Shown here piece after piece: positions 1-10,728 of a DNA stretch of 24,976 nucleotides. The DNA comes from Saprolegnia diclina VS20 (Eukaryota > Oomycota > Saprolegniomycetes > Saprolegniales > Saprolegniaceae), in the NCBI RefSeq assembly GCF_000281045.1, contig NW_008246083.1:740244-765219 (forward strand). The letters run 5' to 3'. How positions within the stretch are numbered: the first letter of the stretch is position 1; the number at the start of each line of letters is the position of its first letter. The notes beneath the pieces were generated by a model, which had not been told where the DNA came from, searched no databases, and worked only from the letters and a program-made list of their open reading frames with translations. The translations under genes and the position numbers were made by a program.

Positions 1-626
1 CATAGTCTTGCGTTCGTGTGCCGGCCATAATGATAGCGGATGAGCTGTAATGGCTTGGTATCTTTGCGTCAGAACTGATTGGGCTACTCGTTGCATGTGC
101 GACGGTCTTGTCGTTTGCGTTGGAGCAGCCAAACGCTAGACTTCTGGACGCGGTGGCAGAATCGGAGATGAAACGTGGATGATATGGATGTGTTTTATCC
201 ATATTGCCATGATGTTGATTTGCTGTGGGTCTCACTCTACTGCGTTTTCTTGGTAGCGTATGTACCCAGCATCATGCGAAGATGATCGATGGGCGAAACA
301 AATGCATTTCATCGCACCTTGTTGCGACAGCTAGTTGCGACATTCAGAAGTTTTTGGCTGCGCGAGTCGTGCTCGGCAGTTCTGCCGCGCGGGATACAAA
401 CTCTTGCACAAATCGTATCTGGCCTCCTCACATGACCTTGGTTTCAGTCGCAACGCAGTCATGCGTACAGCCACTGAGACCTCATGCATGTGGAGCATAT
501 CGGTAATGAACCAAGTATCGAGCTGGACGCAATTTCTTCCCACTTCCTCTATATGTATGGAGACGAATCCATGCGCAACCATATTCAAGTCGGTCGTGTC
601 TCCATATATAGTGGAGCGCCAACAAT
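1..626. other. Left-edge intergenic stretch, no gene recognised
   Basis: No reading frame here shows the high-GC third positions of the neighbouring genes, and none can be extended by plausible splice sites. It lies 3' of the IQ/Sfi1-like gene, whose stop codon is at 627-629 on the minus strand, so its right end should hold that gene's 3' UTR and polyadenylation signals. A short exon of a gene reaching in from the left cannot be excluded. Confidence 0.5.
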
Positions 627-3602
627 TTACGCCGTCTCGCTGTCGTTCGGCTCGTCCACGTCGTCCAAATCGTTGGGCTGCATCGTGGCGTACACGCGCC
701 TTCGCCAACATGGTGATCTCTGCTGGGCCACGTTGCAGGTGGTACCTGTAGATGGTCGGTTTGTCTTCGTTGAAGGCCGCGATTCGCTTGGCTTCGTCGC
801 GGTTGAGCGCGTAGCTGATGATGCGGTCCTACAAAAAGCATGTACAACGCTTGGGTCATTGGACTATCGCACTTGGATGGGCACGTGGCGCTTGGGCGGG
901 AACTTTTGCGCGACGTTTTGCACAAACTTGTGCCACATGCCGTCGGACGCAATGAGGTTCGGACGGCGGACGACGCTCTCGGGCGAGACGTCCGAGGGCA
1001 CGAGCAGCGACGGCCCCAGCGGCACCTCGTCCTTTGACATCGGGACGTTCTCCTCGAGGAGCGAGGCCGTTTCGCCCGACCGGACAAACTCGAAGAGCGC
1101 GTACATCTGGTTCATCTGCGCCAAGTACGGCACCGTCGACTCGTGCAGCGGCGCCCCAAGCAGCGACTCGTGGTGCTATACAAACTACCATAATCTACTC
1201 GGAGGAAGAGCAACTGACCTCGTCGTAGTTGTAGTTGAGGTCGAGGCGCGAGAGAACCCACTTGACACGACGCAGCAGCCGCTGGTCGTCCTCGGCAGTC
1301 ACTTGCATGTGCTCCTGCAGGACGCGCGCCTCCTTCGCAGCGGCCTCGGCGGCCTGGTCGTCGGCCGTTCGGGCGATGTGGAAGTGCACAACGTCGCTGA
1401 GCTCGCCGGCGAGAACGCTCTCTTGACTGTACAAGCGCTCGATGCGCTTGATGCTGCCGGGGTGGATGTCGCGGACGGCGTTGAGCAGGCTCTGCGTGCG
1501 CGCAATCTGCTGCTCCGCATTGTGCATGGCAAAGCTAGGCGCGCACTAAGAACGTAGCGAGCGACGGGGCTCAAGAGTACCGCGTGGCTTGGGTCTCAAG
1601 CACGAGCTTTTGGAGCTCGGCCTCTTTGGCCGCGAGCCGCGCCTGCTCGTCGGCGAGGGCGGTCTGGAGGTCGGTGATCATCGACTGGTACTGCAGCGCG
1701 TTGGCCTCGAGCGAGAGGCAGTACATCTTTTGCTGCTCGAGCGTCGAGATGAGCTGCACGCGGGTGTGAATGCCCTCGACATGGCCAAACATAGTTTGGT
1801 GTTTCCAGACGCGGAAAAACGAGTACGCCGTGTGCCGAGCTTGGCGGCGGTGGTACGCGCGGATCAAGTTGGCTTGGGACGTATGGCGCTGCTTGCGCCG
1901 GACGACGTAGAGCACCCACGCTTGGAACGGCACCTGTCCCAAAAGGCTAGGTGCACCCAACGTCTTGGATTCTGTTTGTTACCTGGAAGACGCGGTGGCA
2001 GTAGCTGCGCCACTCGTCGACGACCGTACCCCGAAGCGAGTGCTGGTACGCTGACCGCACGCGCCACACGAGCAAAATGTGCCGTAGCGACCTGCGCGCG
2101 GCCAGTTCAAAGCGCTTTTGCACCTGCAACAACGATACATCGGCATATTGATAGATTGATACAAAGTCAAGTACCGTCTTGAGGCGACGGTTGAGCTGGC
2201 CCCACGCGCGCAAATGCTTGGCGAGGACCGTCCGGCGGTAGTGGTATTCGATGCGGCGAATGTTGTAGTGCTGCGGAAACCGCTCAAACGTGCGCTTCTC
2301 GTTGAGCTTTTGAATTTCGCGCTCGAGTTGAAAGCTCCGAAAATGGGCGACCCACGCCGTCGCGACCTTGCGCACCATCGACGCCATGAAGTGCGCGTCG
2401 GCTTTGAGGAGGTTGGCGCGCAGCGGCAGCCAAACGCGGTCGCGCAAAAGCCGAAAGTACATGCGCTGCCTATGGTACACGGACCGCTCGCGGATGATGC
2501 GGATTGTGTCCTTCTGCAGCTCTTCCTTGACCATTTCCTGGGAAATGACGCGGTACCTAGCGTCGTCCATGAGGTATTATTGGCCCTCTCTTCGAAATGC
2601 CCACCGCTGGAGGAGCTCGAGACGCTCGCGGCACTTGGCGTACCGACCGCGGTACGCCTCGAGCACGTGCTTTCGACTGCGGGGCCCGATCGCGACCGCC
2701 TTCCAGCCGCGAAACATACTGACGCGCAGCGTCGCCATCTTGACCTGGTAGCGCGCTTCGACCTAATCGCGAAACGATGCAGTCGATGGGATGCAAAGGG
2801 CCCTACTTGCTGGTGGCGCTGGCGGCGGATTGGCCGCGTGAGCACCACGACGTCATGGAGCTGCTCGAGGAAGACGCCGAGCGTCCGAAGACGCGCGCGC
2901 TCCCGCATGGCGTCGATGGCCGCGTCCACACGGCACACGCGGAGCGAGAAGCGCGCGAGGCTGTCGACAAAGGCGCGCGCACACTTGTGGCGCCACCGAC
3001 CGAGGAATCGCATTGCGCTGCGGTGTCGCTTCCGGACGAGGTACCCGCGGACGGCCGCGACCATGATCGTCGCTGCGTGGCTGCGCTTGTTCTCGATCGA
3101 CGTGATGTCAAAGAAGACGCGGTCGAGCCGGTGCACGGTCGCATGCATCTCCTTGACGGCGTGCGTGACCTTGGCGGCCATCTTGGGGTCCGTTTCGGGG
3201 TGCGACAGCGGCCGCATCTGCGTCACGGCCGCGAGCTCCGCCTGGAACGGATCCTGCTCCAGCACGTGGTGATGGTCGCGCGCCGCCTCAAGCGTCTCCA
3301 TGCGCTCGGCCAACGTGGCTAGCTGGTGCGAGAGCGCTTGCACACTCACGTCCCCAAAGGCCGAGTGCGGTGCGTCCAGCGTCGCGGGCGACAGCGATGG
3401 CGCCGTCGCGACATGTCGCCGGCGCGCCCGCGCCGGGCGGGCGCTGGCGGCCTGCGCTGTCGCTGGATGGGCATCTACGAGCGCACGCTGTAGTACGAGG
3501 TCGTGCCACGAGTTGCTTACGGGGCGTGAAGGTCTTGCGCGTCAAGACGACCTCCTCGATCGTCTTCTTGTTGGGCGGGAGCTTGGCGGGCCGAAGCACC
3601 AT
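627..3602 (-). CDS. IQ-motif, Sfi1-like repeat, coiled-coil protein (probable centriole/axoneme component)
   Basis: Ten exons: 3602-3521, 3474-2807, 2762-2605, 2556-2163, 2123-1983, 1933-1581, 1534-1219, 1175-873, 828-746 and 699-627. They total 2571 nt, giving 856 residues. Introns are 39-49 nt, and every junction keeps the frame although most introns carry in-frame stops. Residues about 161-181 form an IQ-like calmodulin/centrin site (core VAAVRGYLVRKRHR). From about 180 to 530 there are repeated short helices with a Trp or Phe followed by basic residues (FLGRWRHK, MFRGWKAV, HLRAWGQL, ILLVWRVR, FFRVWKHQ), as in Sfi1-type centrin-binding arrays. Residues about 540-690 are a long coiled coil rich in E, Q, A and L. 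The C-terminus is acidic (NDLDDVDEPNDSETA). Family knowledge suggests a basal-body or flagellar role, which would fit zoosporic organisms; this is inference. The start is the first ATG of exon 1. The 39-nt intron at 2124-2162 has no stop and could be retained. Confidence 0.82.
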
Positions 3603-3847
3603 CGGAAATCCTCAACCGTCGCCCTGCCACTTAGCAAATACCTTATTCAGTACCGTTGACAGTACATATGGCACATATAGTTGCTAGATTCGGCATAATA
3701 GTACTGATCAAGCGAATGTATCCAGCACAACAACCAATCATAGACGCGGAAGTCCGATCCACAGGCCATCAAGAAATGCTTGTGGTGGCGTCGCAGGTGC
3801 TCCCTGCATCTATCCCGGTATCCGTAGTCTGCGCTTGGACATCGTCT
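3603..3847. other. Short spacer between two minus-strand genes
   Basis: These 245 bases separate the downstream end of the coiled-coil gene at 3848 from the start of the IQ/Sfi1-like gene at 3602. They must hold the promoter of the latter. The sequence is less GC-rich than the genes. No motif was recognised. Confidence 0.4.
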
Positions 3848-5645
3848 CTAAGCAGTAGCTGCAAGATCTGCTGTCAATATACTTGAGCGCTGGACGTACA
3901 GTAGAGCTGCCACCCACTGCCGCATCGCACGCATGCCCGCTTTCTGCTGGTCGGTGACCAAGGCCGTGTAAGTGCAGACCATATTGTGGCAGTCGATCTC
4001 GACGAGGTGGCGCAAGTGTTGGCGGCTCAAGTGGCGCAGCGTCACCTTTTGCTGGCGGTGGGCTGCCTACCAGCTATACACTCGAGCAGCTCGCATCTCC
4101 GCAGCCCGCACCTCGAGAGCGATGCGCTGTCGAGAGACAAGCATGTCGCGGCGGGTCTCCCACAGTGGAGGCTCGTCGAGAGGCTTGTGCATCTCGTCGT
4201 CGACCTGCGCCTGGAGCCGTTCTTCGTACGCCGTGTGCTCGGCTCGAATACGCTTCTTTGCGCTCTCCAGTGCGTGGTTGATGTGGAAGCGCTCATGGTC
4301 GCTCCATGCTTGGTCCTTGACAGCGACACGACACTCTTCTGCGTCCATAGCTGGTCGCGTCTCGATAGAAGCGCAGTTATGCTCGGACGCAGATTGGTCA
4401 CGCGTGTACAGGGCCATCGTTTGGACGCCTCGATCCGGCGGCTGCCTGCGCAACGTGAGGCTTTAGCGCGCTCGAGTCGGACGCACCTCTGGCAAAGACG
4501 GCGGTACTCTACATAGAGATCGTCCGCGACTTGGATTTGCTTGCACTGAAACGTGCTCCAGAGGGTTTGCAGCTGACGCATTGTCTCTTGCGCTTGCGCG
4601 CTTCGGTGCTGCTTCTCATCGTCCATCACAACAGCGTCGATTCGGGCAGCCACATGGCTCCACTCGAGCATCGTGGTCAAAGGTATCGGATTCAGAGACT
4701 TGCTGCACGCACTCTCGGCAGTATAAAGGATATTTGCTGCGAGCGATAAAGTCGGCCTCTTTCAGCAGCAGCTTCTGAAGCGGCTTGGAGGGCGGTAGCG
4801 GCGTCTCGGCCTACACCTACGGATGGCCAAAGTGACGCAAGACCGTTCGCGCACCTTGGTCTTGGCCGCGCGGTACTGGATTTCGTGCAGCGCTTGCTGA
4901 TACTCCTCCTGCGATACGGCCCTCCGGGCGAGTGCTATGATATACCGACTACCTCGAGGTCGTCGCACGCAGCGAGGCAGCGTCGCCGCCATACGTCCGT
5001 CATGTTGAAACGGACGGCCGTCCAGAATTGTGCATGTCATGGTTATTATAGGTTACGGCGCAGCGTAGGGCTTGCAAGGACCAAGAGACTCTCTGCGATC
5101 GATAAGAGCGTTGGCGGCGTCTCGAGCTTGGCCTTCTTCGCGGGTCGCTCTTGCGGCGTCGGGAGTAGCAGTGGCGCCGCCTTTGGGAAGCGCGGTGAGA
5201 TCTTGGCCAGCGCGAGCTTGCCGTCGTCGCCAAACAAGGACTTGGGCAGCGCGGGCACGAGCACCTTGACAGCGCGGCGCGTCGGATGCTCGTTGGCCAT
5301 GGTGCGCACGTGGAGCTGCTGGCGATTCAAGAGCTTCGAGACGATGAGAAGGTCGACCTGCGTCTCGCGGATGTGCTCGAGACACATCTGCGTCTGCAGC
5401 GCGGGGACATACGCCGAGAAGACGAGCGCTTGCTGGAAGGCATCCAGCGCTTGGTTGAGGTAGATGGCTCGGTGGCTCTCTTGGCCGAGGAGCGACGCCG
5501 CCGTCGCGCGCATGGTTTGGCCGTGGCGCATGAGGTCGAGGAACTTGTTGACCTCGGGCGGGTCTTGGCGCCGACGCTTGGCGGCTACCTGGGTAGATGG
5601 CGTCAGCAGCCGCGAGGGCGAAGCCACCGACCGTACCTTGCTCAT
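3848..5645 (-). CDS. Unrecognised helical/coiled-coil protein (one gene of six exons, or two adjacent genes)
   Basis: Preferred model: exons 5645-5057, 4934-4855, 4810-4700, 4662-4487, 4445-4082 and 4045-3848. These total 1518 nt, giving 505 residues. The N-terminal 196 residues are basic (KRRRQDPP) and then helical, with a TPR-like run around ALDAFQQALVFSAYVPALQ. The C-terminal half is charged helix and coiled coil (SAKKRIRAEHTAYEERLQAQ, ALEVRAAEMRAAR). Introns 2-5 are 36-44 nt; the last one (36 nt) has an alternative 45-nt form. The first intron (4935-5056) would be 122 nt, far longer than its neighbours. If it is not used, the upstream frame ends at a TAA at 5046, and a second gene would start at an ATG at 5040, only 5 bases away. 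That spacing leaves no room for a promoter, so one gene is favoured. The apparent N-terminal extension before 5645 starts with TTG, so the ATG at 5645 was taken. No family was recognised. Coiled-coil proteins next to a centrin-binding-like protein hint at cytoskeletal work, but this is weak inference. Confidence 0.62.
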
Positions 5646-6505
5646 GGGGTTCCGGACCAACGAGTGTCGGTCGACCCTCTTCTTGGCAGTTCGAAGTTCA
5701 TTTGCACCAATCCCAAGCTCGGATTCTAATTAAGCTTGCGATTTGTATGAGCGGTGCACCAACACTCTAGACAAAGAGTGATGGTGGAATACCTGTTTTC
5801 GTCAATTGTTAGCCATGTCACCATCCCGCTTTGACGATTGGCCAAAGGCCCGTGATTTCAGCCAATGGGCACGGCGCACGGAAGCATCCAAGAAGATCGG
5901 TGATGGAGGTAGAAGAGCCGCCCCCGAGACACAGTGGTTCGTTCCCGCCACCTCGTGGCACCATAATGAACCATGGACTCTACTAAAGCTGAACTAGGCT
6001 ACTGCGTCGCCAATGGCTCGCGCTCTGGTGCGGAAGTGGGGCGAGCGAGCTTGCATTGACCAACATTCCCAAGCGTAGGGACGTCCAAAGGCAGGAAACG
6101 AACCAGAACTTAGCGGTCGTGTTGCATCGGAGAGCAATCTCGCACGTGCGATTCGTCAACTGTCGATACTTTGGCAACGCACTCCTAGTTGATTTCGCTT
6201 AAGCACTAACGAATTCGCTGTAGCAATCGATCAAACCGTGCTTGATGTTGAACACGGCGCAATGCGGCGCTTTGATTGGTGCACTTCGTTCGAATCTGAC
6301 CAATGGCATGCGAGACAAAACGCACCCCACGTTCTGGAGCGACCCCTTTCCAAAGGCATTCACATAATATGTGAATTGGATGTCCCTTTTTGCGGCCAAG
6401 TGAATTCGTCGGTTTTTGCAGCGAAAGAACCCATGTTGAAAACTGGCGAATCGAAGCAAGCAAAAGTACCAGGAAAGTTATTCCTACAATCAGTGCACAA
6501 CACGA
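5646..6505. other. Intergenic stretch of about 860 bases with CCAAT-like boxes, no gene recognised
   Basis: Lower GC than the flanking genes. The open frames present (for example 5806-5997 and 6238-6552 on the plus strand) are short, have no splice extension and no recognisable product. ATTGG/CCAAT pentamers occur near 5830-5865 and 6274-6302. The left part must contain the promoter of the coiled-coil gene at 5645. The right part holds the 3' UTR of the TOM1-like gene. Confidence 0.45.
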
Positions 6506-7585
6506 CTACTTGTCGCCGAGCGGAAGGTACTCGTCGGTCGAGAGCATCATGAGCAAATCCGAGTCGAGGAGCGAGTAGATGGGCGTGATCTCTGCGAGGA
6601 CAAAGAGCGCAACGAGGAGCATCGACTGCATCGAGACCGTGTCCTTCTCCGTGTTGAACCAACCCTAATCCATCTTGTATTGACTAATCCAACTCAGTAC
6701 TAGTAGTACCTTTGTGAACGTCAGCAGAATCATGACGCTGTACAGAATGCGCCCGAGGCTCCACACAAGCGCGACGCGCCCGACCTTGGAGAGCTTGGCC
6801 TTGGCGTGCACCGACTTGTACGGAAAGCCCGAGAGCGTCACCGAGAGGTACATCCACGTGCCAAGGATGATTGCAGGCAGCGCCAAGTCGGAAGCGGCGA
6901 CCGTGTCTACGTCCCTCATCAGCACAAGACGGCAACCAGGGCGTACAAAAGATGAGCAACGGAATCAAAGCGAGGCGCGTGCCGGCGTCGTTGTCAAAGA
7001 TCCCGGCGATCGCGCCATCTTCCTTGAGGAAGAGAAGCCCGTAGAGCACGACCTGCGTGAGGTACAGCCCGCCGTTGAAGATGAGGTAGAAAACCATCCA
7101 CTTGCGGTGGAACTGGTCGGCCGAGAACCAGTGGCGCCGCGACGACTGGAACGTCTCGGCCCAGAGCAGCACGACGAGGAGGTACGCCGACACGAAGAGG
7201 TAGTCGGGAAGGTTGAAGAGGACGGCGACCACCTACCACAGCGTGTGGGACGTCGTACTGGCGACGCATGTACCTTGTTGTAGAACGAGAGGTCCGACTC
7301 TTCTGCGTGCGGCGTGTCGTCCGGGACCTGGAAGCGCCCGCTCAGCGGCGACAAGGACGCATCCGTGTGCTGAAAATCAAGGAAGCACAGCGTCGTGAAC
7401 GTCGCCGTGCGGAAGAGACACCCGAGCGAGATGGTCATGAGAAGAAGCTGCGTCGTGCGGGACATGGACGCATTCTTGTGGCGCGTCGCGTAGAGCTTGG
7501 AGACGCTGATGAACGTCATGAGCATGTAGCAGAGCGCTAGGAAGTAGGAGGCCATGGCCAGCCCCGAGAGAAAGAGCATCGCCAT
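6506..7585 (-). CDS. Seven-transmembrane TOM1/THH1-like protein
   Basis: Four exons: 7585-7274, 7232-6947, 6906-6710 and 6664-6506. They total 954 nt, giving 317 residues. Introns are 41, 40 and 45 nt, all with TAG acceptors. About seven hydrophobic helices are visible: an N-terminal pair, one around residues 105-130 (NLPDYLFVSAYLLVVLLWAE), then WMVFYLIFNGGLYL, RLALIPLLIF, LPAIILGTWMYLSV, and a final one in MLLVALFVLAEITP. The helix with LLVVLLWAE and the conserved order of loops resemble plant TOM1/TOM3/THH1 (DUF1084) and animal GPR137-like integral membrane proteins. In plants, TOM1 is a tonoplast protein that acts with ARL8. A vacuolar or lysosomal membrane role here is inference. The loop between helices 3 and 4 is rich in S, D and P. 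Two in-frame ATGs lie six bases apart at the start (7585 and 7579). Upstream CCAAT boxes at 7623-7627 and 7652-7656 probably belong to its promoter. Confidence 0.85.
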
Positions 7586-7963
7586 CGTATCCGCCCGTCC
7601 TTCGACCTTTCTGCGGCTGCGCCCAATGGCCTTGCGCCGATTTTCAAGGAGCCAATGGCATCGCGTCGATCAAATCACTTGTTTTTGTATGCGGTCGGCA
7701 GCTTTTCGAAGAAGCCGCCGAACACGCCGGAGGACCCTCGGCGGGACGCTGCGGGTGGACTGAGTGAGTAGCTCTGCACCGCTCCGGCGGTGCCTCATGT
7801 TACCATTCTTACAGTGTCGACGCGGCCTCGTTACGCCGTCTGCGGCCGACGTCGATTGACGTTTGGGTGCGAGCCACTTGGTTTGTGCAGCACTGGGTGG
7901 TGGGATTACTACACCTTAAATACGACTAGGCTAGCTATTACATGGCTTCAACGCATATCCGAT
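7586..7963. promoter_or_regulatory. Promoter region of the TOM1-like gene with two CCAAT boxes
   Basis: A 378-base spacer. Its left part lies directly upstream of the minus-strand TOM1-like gene and carries CCAAT pentamers at 7623-7627 and 7652-7656, which read ATTGG in that gene's orientation, about 40 and 70 bases before its start. The right part must hold the 3' UTR of the first START-like gene. A promoter role is inferred from position and motif. Confidence 0.4.
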
Positions 7964-8959
7964 CTATGCGGTGCTGCCTTGAAAGGACGCGAGATACGTC
8001 AAGTCCAATGGCGCCTCAGTCTGGCGGCGGGGCCGGTGGTACTGTGGCGTGAGCCAGCCGCTTTCACACGAGAGGCGCCGGGGCGTCCGGTGCACGGGCG
8101 GCGACTTGGTGTCGGACTCGACGGTGGACGCTTCGGACTCGAGCAGCGTCTCCCGGGTGGGCACCTTGGCGCGTGCCTTTGCGCCCGCGCACGCCAGACA
8201 AATTGCAACCCCGGACGCGCGGCTGCCAATGTCTTTGCACCCGACGCAGAGCGGCTTGGCGCACCCGACGCACGCGACAAAGTTGTTGGCGCGCTCAAAG
8301 CTCGACGGCTTGGTGAGGCACATGGAGCAGCGCTCAAAGAGCTTCTTGAGCGACGCGCGGACGACCGTGTCGAGGTGCTTGACGCTCTGTGCGCGGCGCG
8401 ACGTCATGCGCGACCCAATGACCGTCGACACGCTCTTCCAGTCGACGTCGACCACCGAGCTCGCGTGGAGCACGAGCGGGTCGCTCGACTCGACGACAAC
8501 GATGCCCCACGTCCGGACGACAGCACGGACATAGCTGGCGTTGGGCGTCGTAGTCGGGAACTCGTGCGACGTGAGGTAACGCGCGACGCCGCGCCGGCCA
8601 TTCGTGTCCGTGAACGCCTTGAAGCACTCAATGTAGGTCACGTCGCGGTCGCGCATGAAGGGCACCGGCGCCTTGAAGATGCCGTAGCGCAGCTCGACAT
8701 GCAAATGGTCGCTCTCGACTACATGCAGGAGCGTCGACTTGTCCACGTGCACGTACGACGCCGCGGCGGCCGCGTCGTTGGGCGACGCGAGGAGGCGGCC
8801 GACGTCGTCGAGCGGTGTCGGGAGGCGCAGTTGGCAGCGGCAGGCCTCGTAGGTGTTGGAGACAGGCGGCTTGCCGCTTCCGGTCGCCCACGAAATGAGC
8901 TCGTTGATCCCTTGGCCCGCGGTCGCAAGAATTGCGCTCTTGTCTACCACGGCTGCCAT
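7964..8959 (-). CDS. START-like lipid-binding domain with C-terminal FYVE-like zinc finger (tandem copy 1)
   Basis: Single exon of 331 residues from the ATG at 8959. The frame stays open to an upstream ATG at 9073. The inner ATG was chosen because the protein from there aligns end to end with the neighbouring paralogue at 9727-10728. The first two thirds are START/Bet v1-like, with the paralogue-conserved block VPFMRDRDVTYIECFKAF, then GRRGVARYLTS, VRTWGIVVVESSD, VVDVDWKS and MTSRRAQSVK. About residues 230-280 hold eight cysteines as four CxxC pairs (CSMC, CVGC, CVGC, CLAC), the FYVE ligand layout. The basic R(R/K)HHCR patch that binds phosphatidylinositol 3-phosphate in classical FYVE fingers is absent, so the lipid target is unknown. 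The tail carries SGWLTPQYHRPRR and LDLTY, shared with copy 2. START/FYVE proteins are typical of oomycetes; a role in lipid sensing or transfer on endomembranes is inference. Confidence 0.88.
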   Translation of the reverse strand: MAAVVDKSAILATAGQGINELISWATGSGKPPVSNTYEACRCQLRLPTPLDDVGRLLASPNDAAAAASYVHVDKSTLLHVVESDHLHVELRYGIFKAPVPFMRDRDVTYIECFKAFTDTNGRRGVARYLTSHEFPTTTPNASYVRAVVRTWGIVVVESSDPLVLHASSVVDVDWKSVSTVIGSRMTSRRAQSVKHLDTVVRASLKKLFERCSMCLTKPSSFERANNFVACVGCAKPLCVGCKDIGSRASGVAICLACAGAKARAKVPTRETLLESEASTVESDTKSPPVHRTPRRLSCESGWLTPQYHRPRRQTEAPLDLTYLASFQGSTA

Positions 8960-9726
8960 CGTCCAAGTAAAATCCAAAATGGCAACAAGGCGTTCGATAT
9001 CTGTCGCAGACGGCGTGTAATCTTGAACGCGATGGGCCGCACGTACTGTAGTATCGGGTGGTGTATCCCCCATCGCTCGCGTTGCTGGGACAGCCGTGGG
9101 ACGCCTGCGCGTCAGGTCGTGGACTTATCGAGAGCCGTAGCGCTACGAGCGCTGAAGCCAACGCTGCGCTCGCCGCGGGCGGCGGTGGACCGTGGGACAC
9201 CAGTGGCGCATGAAAATCGACAGGAAAGGGTTGCACAGCTGGAGAAGCCGCGGCAAGCGTGGCGTCAGCACGACTGCTGACTACCATGACCGATCGCGAG
9301 ATACCGGCGTGTATCTCGGCAGCAACCTCACATGCTCACAAGGTACCGGGTACTTGGAGATCGCCGCGGCTTGACCCAAGTGACTTCGCACCGTGCAGTA
9401 TCTGTCTGGCCTTTGCCACTCGAGTCATCGTTGCAAAAACATGCGCGCTGGGCCGTGGGGCCGCCACGTCACGCCGGAACCGAATAGCCACCCGTGGCGC
9501 GAAAAAAATAGTGCCCTTGCATCTTGGATGGCATTGCCTTGTCCGGCAACTGCGCCACCCACGGCCACCCGCGTCGCACGCTGTGGTAACACCTCTACGA
9601 CGTCAGAACAGGTCGCACATTGCCTTTCTGCGAGCACAGGCATCCAAAAGCTTAACCGAGAGCCGTGTTGCAAAGACTATTACTGCGATAAATACCATGG
9701 CGTACGTCGATGACGAGCCGCACAGC
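8960..9726. other. Spacer between START-like genes 1 and 2, no gene recognised
   Basis: A 767-base stretch holding the promoter of copy 1 at its left and the 3' end of copy 2 at its right. The longest plus-strand frame (9259-9768) overlaps the 3' end of copy 2, has no recognisable domain and looks like chance. If the longer start of copy 1 (9073) is used, the first 114 bases are coding. Confidence 0.45.
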
Positions 9727-10728
9727 CTACTCCTGTACTGTCGACACCTTGTACGCCGAGACATATGATAGGTCCAGGCCCGTGCCGCGGGGGCGACGGT
9801 GGTCCTGGGGCGTGAACCAGCCGCTGTCGGCGGCGGCGTGCCCTCGGGTGGCATGGCGGCAGGTTTGTGGCGACCGCGCGTCGCCTGCCGACCCCACAGT
9901 CGACGCCAAGTCGGATACGACGCGCGACGGCCGCGTCGCTGGGCGAGGGGCGCGCGGGTGTCGGCAGATGACGCACACGGGGGCGACGTCTGCATTGCGG
10001 CAGCGGACACATAGAGGCTTGCGGCACGCTGTGCACGGTACCAGCCGCGGCCCGAGCTCAAAGATTGCGGGCTTTACATGGCAGAGGCCGCATCGGTCCC
10101 GCAGCCGCTTGCGAAGAAGCGCGGGAAGCTGCTTGATGCTCTGGGCGCGGCGCGACGTCATGTGGGAGGCGCCCCACGCAGGCATTTGGCCCTTCCAGTC
10201 AATGTCGACGATCGTGCTGGCGTAGATAACCTTGGTATCGGACGACTCGAGGAGCACGAGGCCCCAGTTGCGCACGTCGGCGCGAATGTAGCCAGACCGG
10301 TAGTCCATAGCGCGCAGGGGGTACGACGTGATGAAGCGCGCAAACCCCCTTCGGCCACGGCGGTCCAGAAACAGCTGCGAGCTTTCGAGGTAGCACGCGT
10401 CGCGGTCGCGCACGAACGGAATTGGCGACCGGAAGACGCCCCACTTGAGCGCCACCTTGGCGGTCGCGGTCGTGGTTTCATACAGGACCCGCGCGTTGTC
10501 GACGCCGAGGTACGACGACGGCGCCTTGTAAAGCTCGACGATGTCGTCGAGGTCGTGGTAGCGCTCGAACACGAGCTGCTGCCGGCACACCTCGGAGGCC
10601 CACGTTGGCGACCGCGGCACGTGGCTGTTGGGCGGGAGGCCGTCGGCCCACGCCACGAGGTCCTCGAGGCCGGTGGTCGCTCGTTCCAAGAGGCGTGTGC
10701 GCTCGGCGGCGTCCAAGTCGACTGACAT
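9727..10728 (-). CDS. START-like lipid-binding domain with C-terminal FYVE-like zinc finger (tandem copy 2)
   Basis: Single exon of 333 residues, starting at the ATG at 10728. It is collinear with copy 1: IPFVRDRDACYLESSQLF, GRRGFARFITS, VRNWGLVLLESSD, IVDIDWKG and MTSRRAQSIK match the same blocks. The zinc region again has four CxxC pairs (CGLC, CTAC, CVRC, CVIC) in the FYVE spacing, without an HHCR patch. After a linker rich in R, P and T, the tail has SGWFTPQDHRRPR and LDLSY, which keeps the copy-1 tail motif although the linkers differ. This suggests a tandem duplication with selection on the tail. Function, as for copy 1, is probably lipid or phosphoinositide binding at membranes, inferred from family. 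High GC at third codon positions supports coding over the whole length. Confidence 0.88.
   Translation of the reverse strand: MSVDLDAAERTRLLERATTGLEDLVAWADGLPPNSHVPRSPTWASEVCRQQLVFERYHDLDDIVELYKAPSSYLGVDNARVLYETTTATAKVALKWGVFRSPIPFVRDRDACYLESSQLFLDRRGRRGFARFITSYPLRAMDYRSGYIRADVRNWGLVLLESSDTKVIYASTIVDIDWKGQMPAWGASHMTSRRAQSIKQLPALLRKRLRDRCGLCHVKPAIFELGPRLVPCTACRKPLCVRCRNADVAPVCVICRHPRAPRPATRPSRVVSDLASTVGSAGDARSPQTCRHATRGHAAADSGWFTPQDHRRPRGTGLDLSYVSAYKVSTVQE

Noticed and set aside
484-1557. A 357-residue plus-strand frame
   Set aside because: It is antisense to the last exons of the IQ/Sfi1-like gene, whose spliced minus-strand frame is better supported.
7790-9280. A 496-residue plus-strand frame
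   Set aside because: It is antisense to START-like copy 1, with no domain and an Arg/Ala-rich composition.
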